DNA of 64,000 bases, from assembly GCA_936928855.1 (NCBI GenBank), contig CAKZHZ010000053.1:39401-103400 (forward strand). Reading direction: 5' to 3'. The notes below the pieces were generated by a model. It made no database searches. It was not told the origin of the DNA and saw only the letters and a program-made list of their open reading frames with translations. Source of the stretch: an uncultured Polycyclovorans sp. GTDB lineage: Bacteria > Pseudomonadota > Gammaproteobacteria > Nevskiales > Nevskiaceae. This document shows positions 42,441-53,147 of this stretch, in pieces (the stretch's first letter is position 1; each line of letters starts with the position of its first letter). Position numbers and translations under genes: made by a program.

Positions 42441-43238
42441 TCACCAATGCAGCCCGATCCCGGCGCTGGGGCCGCTGAAGCGGGCATCCACGCGGTCATC
42501 CCCGGCGGTGAACCGATAGCGCTGCAAGGCCCATCCGGCTGACAGCGAGACCGGCCCGGCACCCGGCCGCCACTCGGCTGTGGCCTCGATGCGCCCACCG
42601 CTGCGGGCCGATACCTCGATCCACTCGGCCATCAGCCCCAGCTGCAGTTCCGGGGCGGGCTGCCAGTCCCAGGCCAGGTGCAGCTGGGGGAACCATTCAT
42701 TGATGGCTTCCCGCTCGGTTGCGGGATCGTCCTCGGTGCGGATGTCGACCTGCCCGTCCAGCCAGCGAAAGGTGAGGCCGGCGTGGAGCTGCTGCCGGTC
42801 TCTGACACGCAGCGGGTAGCGCAGCGTGAGGCTCTGGTTGTCGAGGTCAGCATCGATCAGTGCTTCGGTGGTCAGCTGCAGCAGCGGAATGCCGAGCAGA
42901 CTCAGGCCGTCCGTGCGGGACTGTTGTCCGCGGACATCCAATGGTCCCCGCTGGTACCCCAGCTCCGGTAGCCAGGACGGCCCGCCGCGCCACCACAGCG
43001 ACAGGTCGAGCCGGTCCCCGGTGCGGGCCGACAGATCGCGCTGAAAGTCGAGGCGCTCGCGGTCGGTGGTGTGCCCTTCCAGCCGGTAATCCCAGTAGCG
43101 CAGTTGCAGTGTCCCTGCCGCCGCCGCGGCGCCCGTGCACACCATCAGACATGCCGCGCCCAGCGCATGCACCCATCGGGTGCATGAATGTGACCGATAT
43201 TCATCTTCCAGCCAGCTAATGTCGGTATGCTTCGCCAT
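42441..43238 (-). CDS. Putative outer-membrane beta-barrel protein
   Basis: 265 residues from ATG 43238. A hydrophobic signal-like stretch VHALGAACLMVCTGAAAAA lies unusually late (residues 23-41), so the true start may be the GTG around 43172 or the N-terminus is extended. The mature part alternates strands (LQLRYWDYRLEG, LTLRYPLRVRDRQQLHAGLTFRWLDGQVDI) and ends in a strand with aromatic C-terminus (GIGLHW), like the TIGR04219-type barrels. Longer open frame upstream is antisense to the next gene. Role unknown. Confidence 0.7.
   Translation of the reverse strand: MAKHTDISWLEDEYRSHSCTRWVHALGAACLMVCTGAAAAAGTLQLRYWDYRLEGHTTDRERLDFQRDLSARTGDRLDLSLWWRGGPSWLPELGYQRGPLDVRGQQSRTDGLSLLGIPLLQLTTEALIDADLDNQSLTLRYPLRVRDRQQLHAGLTFRWLDGQVDIRTEDDPATEREAINEWFPQLHLAWDWQPAPELQLGLMAEWIEVSARSGGRIEATAEWRPGAGPVSLSAGWALQRYRFTAGDDRVDARFSGPSAGIGLHW
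43167..43185. promoter_or_regulatory. Perfect palindrome near a start codon
   Basis: ATGCACCC-ATC-GGGTGCAT, 8-bp arms. It lies within the first codons of the minus-strand barrel gene as called, or at its promoter/start if the later GTG is used. Possible operator or mRNA hairpin. Confidence 0.4.
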
Positions 43239-43325
43239 GTGATCCAAAACAGTGCACCGGGTAGGGGAACTGGGTGCGGGTCGCGTTGAGGTAACCATAA
43301 CCATACTGTCCAAGGAGTACCTTGC

Positions 43326-43883
43326 ATGAAAAAGACGTCTATTGCGCTGGCGGCGCTGACTTCCCTGGGGCTGGCCCTGCCGGCCGCAGCCGAGGGTCTG
43401 AACTACAACTTCATCGACGCGCGGTACTTCGATGGTGAAGTGGTCGATGGCGCGGCGGATGCCGATGGCTTCGGGATTTCCGGTCAGGCGTTGATCAACC
43501 CGAATTTCTACGTTCTGGCGAGTTACTCCACGCTGGGTGTGGACAACTCGTCGGTTGATATTGAGACGATTCGTGCGGGCCTGGGGTATCGCCATGCGCT
43601 GGCCCCGGCCACCGACCTCAACGCCGAAGTGCTGTTCCTGAACGTCGACGCGGACTTTGACGACGATTCCGGTTTCGAACTGGGCCTCGGGCTGCGCCAC
43701 AGCTTCACCGAGGTGTTCGAGGGCAAGGTCGGCGTTCGCCACCAGGATGTGTTTGATGGTGACGACACCTTCTTCGAAGTCGGCGCCCTGGCACACCTGA
43801 CGCCGCAGCTCTCGGCCGGCATCGATTACATCTCCGGTGACCTGTTCGATGGCTTCACCGTGGGTGGCCGCTTCAACTTCTGA
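43326..43883 (+). CDS. Outer-membrane beta-barrel protein (YfaZ-like)
   Basis: 185 residues. Signal peptide MKKTSIALAALTSLGLALPAAA, mature start EGLNYNFIDARYF. Acidic, with repeated strand pairs and C-terminal GGRFNF ending in Phe, the outer-membrane assembly signal. Related in layout to the next gene (a shared D-D/IETIRAGLGY versus IDQLRAGLGY strand), so the two are probably paralogues. Own terminator follows. Role unknown. Confidence 0.82.
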   Translation: MKKTSIALAALTSLGLALPAAAEGLNYNFIDARYFDGEVVDGAADADGFGISGQALINPNFYVLASYSTLGVDNSSVDIETIRAGLGYRHALAPATDLNAEVLFLNVDADFDDDSGFELGLGLRHSFTEVFEGKVGVRHQDVFDGDDTFFEVGALAHLTPQLSAGIDYISGDLFDGFTVGGRFNF

Positions 43884-43904
43884 TCGGCATGCCGTGGTTC
43901 CCGG

Positions 43905-43935
43905 AACCCCACCCTCGCGGTGGGGTTTCTTTTTT
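43905..43935 (+). terminator. Rho-independent terminator
   Basis: AACCCCACC, CTCGC loop, GGTGGGGTT, then TCTTTTTT. Ends the first of the two paralogous barrel genes. Confidence 0.9.
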
Positions 43936-43993
43936 CTATCGGCTTGTCACGTGCATTTGCTAGAGTGCCGGGGTCATTCTGCTGGGGGACATC

Positions 43994-44605
43994 ATGTATA
44001 AGAGCTTGGCCGCGGGACTGCTGGGGCTGTCGTTGACGACGGTGGCGCACGCCCAGGAAAAAATCTTCAACGGCTATGTCGATCTCTTCGCCATTCCGTA
44101 TTCCTTTACTGAAGGACAGGACATCACCGGTGCCGACGCCGAAGATGATGGCTACGGCCTCGGGTTGCGCAGCATTGCGCTGGTTACCGACTGGCTGGCC
44201 TTCTCCGGTGAATATCAGACCGTGGAGCTCGATGCCACCGACGACAGCATCGATCAGCTGCGCGCCGGCCTCGGCTATATCGGGCGTTACGGCGGTGTCT
44301 TCGTGGAGTACACGGACTTTGACACCCTGGGCGTGTCCAATGACGGTATCGGCATTCACCTTCGCACCAGCTACAACGCGTCGCGCGACATGAACTTCTA
44401 TGGCGACATCGGCTACCTGATCCTCTCCAACGATTTTCAGGATGTCGATGGCCTGGAGGCGACCTTGGGGCTGGACTTCCGTCTGACCGATCGCTGGGTG
44501 ATCTTTGCCGACCTGCGGTACACCCACCTCAAGGGGGATACCGATGACGCCAAGATTGCGCCGCTGGACACGCGGCTGGGTGTGCGTATTCCGCTGGGGT
44601 ACTGA
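43994..44605 (+). CDS. Outer-membrane beta-barrel protein, paralogue
   Basis: 203 residues. Signal peptide MYKSLAAGLLGLSLTTVAHA before QEKIFNGYVDLF. Eight or so amphipathic strands, including IDQLRAGLGYIGRYGGVFVEYTDFD and GLEATLGLDFRLTDRWVIFADLRYTHL segments; C-terminus RIPLGY. GGGGG upstream of ATG serves as ribosome binding site. Similar to its upstream neighbour but separately terminated on both sides, so independently regulated. Confidence 0.82.
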   Translation: MYKSLAAGLLGLSLTTVAHAQEKIFNGYVDLFAIPYSFTEGQDITGADAEDDGYGLGLRSIALVTDWLAFSGEYQTVELDATDDSIDQLRAGLGYIGRYGGVFVEYTDFDTLGVSNDGIGIHLRTSYNASRDMNFYGDIGYLILSNDFQDVDGLEATLGLDFRLTDRWVIFADLRYTHLKGDTDDAKIAPLDTRLGVRIPLGY

Positions 44606-44624
44606 GGCGCGCCTCGCCTGAGGG

Positions 44625-44660
44625 CAACAAAAAACCCCGCGATGGCGGGGTTTTTTGTTG
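44625..44660. terminator. Bidirectional terminator between barrel gene and rpoD
   Basis: Perfect 16-base arms: CAACAAAAAACCCCGC, loop GATG, GCGGGGTTTTTTGTTG. Poly-A on one side and poly-T on the other make it work in both directions, ending the plus-strand barrel gene and the minus-strand rpoD transcript. Confidence 0.93.
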
Positions 44661-44663
44661 GGT

Positions 44664-44815
44664 GACGCTCTGCGGGCTTCAAGTCGCTCCCGACGCTGGG
44701 ATCCCCAGCTGCGCTGGGGGCCCTCCACGCTACTCGCGACGCCCTCCGGGCTTCAAGTCGCTCCCGACGCTAGGATCCCCAGCTGCGCTGGGGGCCCCTC
44801 CACGCTACTCGCGAC
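44664..44815. repeat. Two-copy tandem repeat, 74-bp period
   Basis: Two nearly identical units, starting at GACGC 44664 and GACGC 44738. Each has GGGCTTCAAGTCGCTCCCGA, then a GGATCCCCAGCTGCGCTGGG segment with a perfect CCCCAGC-TGC-GCTGGGG hairpin, and ends CTACTCGCGAC. Copy 2 has one extra C and one G-to-A change. GTCGC and GCGAC near the unit ends are complementary, so each unit can fold into a larger stem. The second copy ends 2 bases before the rpoD stop codon, within the 3' UTR of rpoD. Confidence 0.85.
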
Positions 44816-44816
44816 T

Positions 44817-46712
<1,896 letters not shown>

Positions 46713-46772
46713 GCGGGATTGGCCTGACAGGATCAATAGAAACCAGCGCGACGGAGTTGCGCTGAACCGTGC

Positions 46773-46778
46773 ATTATA
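46773..46778 (-). promoter_or_regulatory. -10 element of the rpoD promoter
   Basis: Perfect TATAAT on the minus strand, 61 bases before the rpoD start in the dnaG-rpoD gap. The hexamer 17 bases upstream (GTGGCG) is a poor -35. It may serve as a separate promoter for rpoD inside the dnaG-rpoD operon. Confidence 0.55.
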
Positions 46779-46851
46779 CAGGCGGTCCGGGCAAGCGCCA
46801 CACGGCATGGACAGGGGGCGGCGGCGGAAATTCCCCAAATCCGTCCGGTTC

Positions 46852-48618
46852 TCACGGACGCGGCGCCCGTCGTTCCCGCAGCAGCACGCCCATTTCGCGG
46901 ACCTCCGCCTCGGTCAGCTCGCGCTGGCGTGATTCGGTCTTGAGCCACTCCAGACGGGCATCGACTGCCCCCTGGGCCAGATGCTGCACCGTGTCCTCGA
47001 ACTCCCGAACCCGGTGTTCAGCCGACAGAATGGGCGGTTCCGCCATCAGCCGTTGCAGCGCCGCGCCCGCCGGGGTGCCGCGCCAGGCTTCCATCAGCTG
47101 TGCCGTATGTGCCTCAGGGTGGGCCAGAAAGTAGTCCAGTACGTCGACCAGGATCCGGATTCCCGGGGCGGGGCTCTGCACCAGCAGTGCCATCTGGTCC
47201 ACGCGGTGGGCCAGGGCGGGCTCCTCCAGCACGGCCTGGAGTGCGCCCTTGACGGCGCGGGTGGCCGCAGACGGGGCGCGTTTGCCGGCGGTGGCGTCGG
47301 CTGCGGGCCCGGGTTCGACGGGGGAGGGATCTGGGCGCATGCGCTCGATATCGGCCGCCGGCAGTCGCGTCAGCCGCGACAGTTCGTCCACCAGCAGCGT
47401 ACGCAATGGGCCGTCCCGAAGCTTGCCCAGGTGGGGCTGGGCCAGGGCGATCAGTTTGGCGCGGCCGTCGAGGGTGCCCAGCTGCACCTGACGCGACAGT
47501 TCGTCGAGCAGGAATTGGGTCATCGTCGGGGCCTGGTCGATCCGGGCCCTGAAGGCCTCGGCGCCCTCGGCCTGGATCAGGCTGTCGGGGTCGTGTCCGT
47601 CGGGCAGGAACATGAACACGCACTCACGGGTGCCGTGGACTTCCGACAGGGCTTGTTCCAACGCCCGCCAGGCCGCGCTGCGGCCGGCGCGGTCACCGTC
47701 AAAGCAGAACACCACCTTGCCGGTGGACTTGAACAGGAGCGTGAGGTGCTCCCGGGTGGTGGCGGTTCCGAGGGTGGCGACCGCCTCGGTGATGCCGAAC
47801 TGGTGCAGCATCACCACATCCATGTAGCCCTCGACCACGATCAGATAGGGCAGGGCACTGCGGGTGGCACTGCGGGCTTCATACAGGCCGAACAGTTGCC
47901 GCCCCTTGTGGAACAGGGGGGTTTCGGGCGAATTGAGGTACTTCGCCGGGTCGTCGCCGAGGGTGCGCCCGCCAAAGGCGATCACCCGGCCGCGGGTGTC
48001 GCGGATCGGAAACATCACCCGGTTGCGAAAGCGGTCGTAGGCGCGGCCGCGATCGGCACGACGTGATTCCCCGTCGCGTTCGATCAGCAGGCCGGCTGTG
48101 ATGGCGTGGGTGGTGTCCTGGAGAAACTGGGTCAGACCGTCCCAGCGGTCGGGGGCATAGCCGATGCCGAAGGTCTTGGCGATTTCGCTGCTGACACCGC
48201 GTCCACGGAGGTAGTCGATGGCCTGAGGAGACTGCCGCAGCTGCTCACGGAAAAAGCGTTGGGCGGCGGCCAGTGCATCCAGGGGGCCGTCCATCACCAC
48301 GTGGGGCGTCTGGCCGCCTTCCCGTGGCACCTCGATGCCGGCGCGGCGGGCCAGTTCCTCCACTGCCTCGACGAAGCCCAGGCGGTCGTACTCCATCAGA
48401 AAGCTGATGACCGTGCCGTTCTTGCCGGAACTGAAGTCGAAGAACATCTGCTTCGTCGGCGACACGAAGAACGAGGGGCTCTTCTCGTGCGTGAATGGGG
48501 AGAGCCCCTTGAGTTCCTTGCCGGCGCGCTTGAGCTCCACCCGCGCGCCGATCACCTCGACGATGTCGGTACGCGCGAGCAGATCCTGGATGAAAGCATC
48601 GGGAATTCGGCCGGACAC
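46852..48618 (-). CDS. dnaG: DNA primase with a degenerate zinc-binding domain
   Basis: 588 residues. Synthesises RNA primers for replication. The start SGRIPDAFIQDLLARTDIVEVI is standard. In the zinc domain, the consensus CPFHxEK is SPFTHEK and CFGCGxxG is DFSSGKNG, so all four zinc ligands are gone. The TOPRIM core is complete (FGGRTLGDDPAKYLNSPETPLF spread near 215-240, VVEGYMDVV, CFDGDRAG). The C-terminal DnaB-binding domain is present. Zinc-less DnaG of this form is, as I recall it, typical of alphaproteobacteria. The gene follows the flavin monooxygenase gene after 7 bases. Confidence 0.95.
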   Translation of the reverse strand: MSGRIPDAFIQDLLARTDIVEVIGARVELKRAGKELKGLSPFTHEKSPSFFVSPTKQMFFDFSSGKNGTVISFLMEYDRLGFVEAVEELARRAGIEVPREGGQTPHVVMDGPLDALAAAQRFFREQLRQSPQAIDYLRGRGVSSEIAKTFGIGYAPDRWDGLTQFLQDTTHAITAGLLIERDGESRRADRGRAYDRFRNRVMFPIRDTRGRVIAFGGRTLGDDPAKYLNSPETPLFHKGRQLFGLYEARSATRSALPYLIVVEGYMDVVMLHQFGITEAVATLGTATTREHLTLLFKSTGKVVFCFDGDRAGRSAAWRALEQALSEVHGTRECVFMFLPDGHDPDSLIQAEGAEAFRARIDQAPTMTQFLLDELSRQVQLGTLDGRAKLIALAQPHLGKLRDGPLRTLLVDELSRLTRLPAADIERMRPDPSPVEPGPAADATAGKRAPSAATRAVKGALQAVLEEPALAHRVDQMALLVQSPAPGIRILVDVLDYFLAHPEAHTAQLMEAWRGTPAGAALQRLMAEPPILSAEHRVREFEDTVQHLAQGAVDARLEWLKTESRQRELTEAEVREMGVLLRERRAPRP

Positions 48619-48625
48619 CCGGGCA

Positions 48626-50122
<1,497 letters not shown>

Positions 50123-50179
50123 GTCGCACTCCTCGAATCAGGTCCGCCCGATCGGGGCTGGGGTTTTGTGTTGGGGACA

Positions 50180-50250
50180 GTCTCGCAGTCTGCGCCGTTT
50201 CGGTCGACCGAAACTTGACTTGAAGAGACAAAGATTAAACCCTGCGAGAC
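50180..50250. promoter_or_regulatory. Nested palindromic operators between monooxygenase and AraC genes
   Basis: A perfect 18-bp palindrome GTTTCGGTCGACCGAAAC (50197-50214) is flanked by a perfect 9-bp inverted repeat GTCTCGCAG (50180-50188) and CTGCGAGAC (50242-50250), the latter touching the AraC start codon. The divergent gap is only 128 bp, so these sites can control both genes; the AraC protein is the obvious binder. Confidence 0.6.
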
Positions 50251-51261
50251 ATGAGCCATATGGTGCGCGCAAGCGGTCTGGGCGGCTACGAAGCGCTGAT
50301 GCGTGCCCTCGGTCATGACCCGGGGCCGCTGCTGCGTCGTTACCGGATTCAGCCCCAGACCCTGGCGGATGAGGATGCCCTGCTGCCCCTGAGGGCGGTG
50401 CTGCAGTTGCTGGAGGCCAGCGCGGCGCAGACCGGTTGTGGCGATTTCGGCCTTCGGTTGGCGCGGATCCAGGACATCACGGTGCTGGGGCCGGTGGCCC
50501 TTGCGATGCAGCATGCGTCGACGGTGGCGGATGCCCTGGACATCGCCTCGCGGTATCTGTTCGTGCACAGCCCGGGTATGCGCCTGACGCTGCATCCCCG
50601 CAGTCAGTTCATGCCGGGGACTGCCGAGGTCCGTTTCGAGATTCATGCCCCCGGTGCGGGCAGCCAGCGCCAGGCCATCGATATCTGCCTGGGCGACGTC
50701 CACCATATTCTCGAGTTCCTTGCGGGCGGTGCCTACGGCCTGAAAGCGGTAACGCTGCCGCATACCCCGGTTGCGCCGCTGACCACCTACAGCCGGTTTT
50801 ATGGCGTGCCGGTGCACTCCGCGCAGGACTATGGCGGGCTGCACTTTCGGGCGGATGCGCTGGACATGGGGCTGCATTCGGTCAATACCGCCCTGCGACA
50901 GATCACTGAGGCCTATCTGGCGACGCACTTTGGCGGACCGGAGCAGTCGGTGGCAGCCCGAACCCGCCAGGCGTTGCAGCGCACGCTTGGTACGTCGGGG
51001 GGCAGCAAGGCCTCGGTGGCCCGTGTGCTGGGCATGCACCCCCGCACCCTGCAGCGCCACCTGGCGGCCGAGCAGACCAGTTTTGAGGCGCAGCGTGACA
51101 CGCTGCGTCGGGAGCTGGCCCAGCGGTATCTGCAGGAAACCGGCATTCCGATGGCCCAGCTGGCCGGCCTGCTGGGCTTGTCCGAACAGTCCGCGCTGAG
51201 TCGTGCCTGCCGCCGCTGGTTTGGCCAGTCGCCGTCGCAGCTCAGGCGGGGTGGGCGGTGA
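50251..51261 (+). CDS. AraC-family transcriptional regulator (Arabinose_bd/OruR type)
   Basis: 336 residues. The N-terminal ~190 residues fit the Arabinose_bd sensor domain (QTGCGDFGLRLARIQDITVLG, DICLGDVHHILEFL). The C-terminal AraC helix-turn-helix pair is at about 240-330: VARVLGMHPRTLQRHLAAEQ and MAQLAGLLGLSEQSALSRAC followed by RWFGQSPSQLRR. Such regulators often sense aliphatic or lipid-like compounds, matching the divergent AlmA-like gene. Its 3' end overlaps the convergent hydrolase gene by 20 bases. Confidence 0.92.
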   Translation: MSHMVRASGLGGYEALMRALGHDPGPLLRRYRIQPQTLADEDALLPLRAVLQLLEASAAQTGCGDFGLRLARIQDITVLGPVALAMQHASTVADALDIASRYLFVHSPGMRLTLHPRSQFMPGTAEVRFEIHAPGAGSQRQAIDICLGDVHHILEFLAGGAYGLKAVTLPHTPVAPLTTYSRFYGVPVHSAQDYGGLHFRADALDMGLHSVNTALRQITEAYLATHFGGPEQSVAARTRQALQRTLGTSGGSKASVARVLGMHPRTLQRHLAAEQTSFEAQRDTLRRELAQRYLQETGIPMAQLAGLLGLSEQSALSRACRRWFGQSPSQLRRGGR

Positions 51262-52306
51262 TCAAGGTGAGGATGTCGGCGGCGATTTCGGCGCCTTTCA
51301 CCTCTTCGACGAAGTGGCCGGCGTCCGGATAGCGGCGCATCTGCATTTGCGGCAACGCGGTCTGCCACTGGGCAATCACACTGTCCTTGCCGCAGGGGTC
51401 CCAGCCACCGAAGTGCCCGGCGGCGCCGATGGCCTGTCCCGCAGGCCCCCAGACCGGCCCGATGCGGGACTGGATGTTGGTGTAGAACGCATGGTTGTCC
51501 TGCACGCCCAGGCCCGGGACGCTGTAGCGATAGCCGTGGCCCCATACCGGCGTCTGTCGCACATGTCGCTGGCTGGCGAGCTGATTGATGCGGCTGCCGA
51601 ACTGGGCGCACCAGACCGCCTCCGGGCGGTTCATGTCGTGGGTGAGGGAGCCGTCGAGGGCCTGCGCCAGCATACGCCCGAAACCAGCCACGAAGCGGTG
51701 CAGTGGCTGCGGGTGGGCGTGGGATACCACGTAGGCTGCCACCGCACCCCACCAGGCGGCCGGCACCCAGCTGGCGGTCTTGCTCCACGGCAGCACACGG
51801 TAGGGGAAGTTGCGATAGGTGTAGCCATCCGGAGGCATGGGAAATACGGTGCTGTTGGCGACCACCAGATTGCGCACGCGCGTCGGCGTGTCGATCAGCG
51901 CGCCGATGCCGATGGGACCGCCCCAGTCGTGCACCAGCAGGGTCAGGTCCTGCAGATCGAGGTGTGCCACCAGCTGCCGCAGATGATCGGCGTGATGCAT
52001 GTCGACCATCTCGAAGCGGGCCTGGTCGGACAGGCCGAATCCGAGATGGTCCGGTGCGATGATGCGCAGGCTGCGACCACTGGCTGCGAGCCCGTCCCGC
52101 ACATGCCGCCAGGTGTAGCTGCACTCGGGGTTGCCGTGGACCATCAGCACCGTGCCCTCGGGATCCCCGCTGCCGACCTGGAGGTCGTAGTAGAACAGCG
52201 TGGCGCCGGCGTTCGGTCCCTCCGGCAGGGTGAACCACCGCACCGATTCAGGCGTCACATAGTCCTGCGGCACACGCCGCATGGGCGTATTGGTAGGAAT
52301 CTGCAT
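51242..52306 (-). CDS. Haloalkane dehalogenase-like alpha/beta hydrolase
   Basis: 354 residues from ATG 52306; ATGs at 52309 and 52318 are alternatives. HGNPECSYTWR supplies the halide-stabilising Asn, HDWGGPIG the nucleophile Asp and adjacent Trp, and PDAGHFVEEV the catalytic His; nucleophile is Asp, not Ser, as in haloalkane dehalogenases and epoxide hydrolases. Longer than classic dehalogenases (about 300) because of an enlarged cap (residues 155-250). Releases halide from alkyl halides if the assignment holds. Divergent from the ABM gene with start codons almost touching. Confidence 0.85.
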   Translation of the reverse strand: MQIPTNTPMRRVPQDYVTPESVRWFTLPEGPNAGATLFYYDLQVGSGDPEGTVLMVHGNPECSYTWRHVRDGLAASGRSLRIIAPDHLGFGLSDQARFEMVDMHHADHLRQLVAHLDLQDLTLLVHDWGGPIGIGALIDTPTRVRNLVVANSTVFPMPPDGYTYRNFPYRVLPWSKTASWVPAAWWGAVAAYVVSHAHPQPLHRFVAGFGRMLAQALDGSLTHDMNRPEAVWCAQFGSRINQLASQRHVRQTPVWGHGYRYSVPGLGVQDNHAFYTNIQSRIGPVWGPAGQAIGAAGHFGGWDPCGKDSVIAQWQTALPQMQMRRYPDAGHFVEEVKGAEIAADILTLITAHPA

Positions 52307-52307
52307 C

Positions 52308-52619
52308 ATGAAATTCATCTTTGAGGTTCGGGTGATTCCACCCTACACGGTGGCGGAGTATGCCGCGGCCTGGGAGGCTGCCAGTCGCATTATCCAGCAG
52401 AGCCCCGGCGCGCTGGGAACCGAATTGCACCGCAAGATCGGCAGCGATGACACGCTGCTGGCCATTGCCCACTGGACCTCCAAGTCGGCGCGCGACGCCA
52501 AGGATGATCGCCGGGATGCCCGTGTTCGCGCCATTCTCGAAAAGCATGCGCGGACCTGTGAGATTCGCCTGCTGGGGGAATTCGAGGACCCCGAGTGGCG
52601 GGTGACGCCGCCCGGGTGA
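52308..52619 (+). CDS. Dimeric alpha/beta-barrel (ABM-like) protein
   Basis: 103 residues. Beta-alpha-beta pattern KFIFEVRVIP ... AWEAASRIIQQSPGALGTELHRKIG ... LLAIAHWTSKSARDAKDD typical of the ferredoxin-like dimeric barrel of antibiotic-biosynthesis monooxygenases and related enzymes. No cofactor-binding residue can be assigned. ATG 52308 has TAGGAA 8 bases upstream. The function may relate to the divergent hydrolase; unknown. Confidence 0.75.
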   Translation: MKFIFEVRVIPPYTVAEYAAAWEAASRIIQQSPGALGTELHRKIGSDDTLLAIAHWTSKSARDAKDDRRDARVRAILEKHARTCEIRLLGEFEDPEWRVTPPG

Positions 52620-52634
52620 GGCCGTGCGACCACG

Positions 52635-53147
52635 TTACTGCGTCGGCAGCACCAAGGCCTGGATGACCGCGTGGCCGTTGCGCACACGCACCTCCGCGTA
52701 CGCCCTGGCGGCCACACCGGCATCGCGGAACTGCCGCTCGACAGCCGGGGCGCGGTGCTCGTTGAGGTAGTAGCGGTCGAAGGGCAGCGTGACCCAGGTG
52801 GCGGTGTCACTGCGATGGTGCAGCCGCACCGGCAGCCAGTCGCCCTGTTCCGGAGGTTGCGGCACCGGGGTGCCGAGACGCGCATCACCGTCGGCATCTG
52901 TCGTGACCGGGGCAAACAGCGGGCTGCCGTCCTCGGGCCAGGCCAGGGGCGACGACGGTAGCTGCGCCGCCTCGAACCGCAACTGCACATAGCGACCGCG
53001 GAACGGATCCACCGGGTCCACGGGTGCCGTGCGGAAGCGGTACACGGTGCCGGTCCGCAGGGTGGCCTGGTGTTGCCAGATCAGACCCAGGGGCACTGTC
53101 CATTGCAGCAGGCACACCACCAGAAGCGCGGGCAGCAGCCGTTTCAT
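52635..53147 (-). CDS. GDYXXLXY family protein
   Basis: 170 residues from ATG 53147 (GTG 53150 also possible). An N-terminal membrane anchor (LLPALLVVCLLQWTVPLGLIW, split) is followed by a periplasmic domain with PVDPFRGRYVQLRFE, the degenerate GDYxxLxY motif of the family. It is the second gene of a pair: its start overlaps the DUF2157 stop. Such pairs are common; the function is unknown. Confidence 0.85.
   Translation of the reverse strand: MKRLLPALLVVCLLQWTVPLGLIWQHQATLRTGTVYRFRTAPVDPVDPFRGRYVQLRFEAAQLPSSPLAWPEDGSPLFAPVTTDADGDARLGTPVPQPPEQGDWLPVRLHHRSDTATWVTLPFDRYYLNEHRAPAVERQFRDAGVAARAYAEVRVRNGHAVIQALVLPTQ

Noticed and set aside
44664..44815. Two-copy repeat considered as a CRISPR array
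   Set aside because: Period 74 with no spacers between identical short repeats and no cas genes; a plain tandem repeat.
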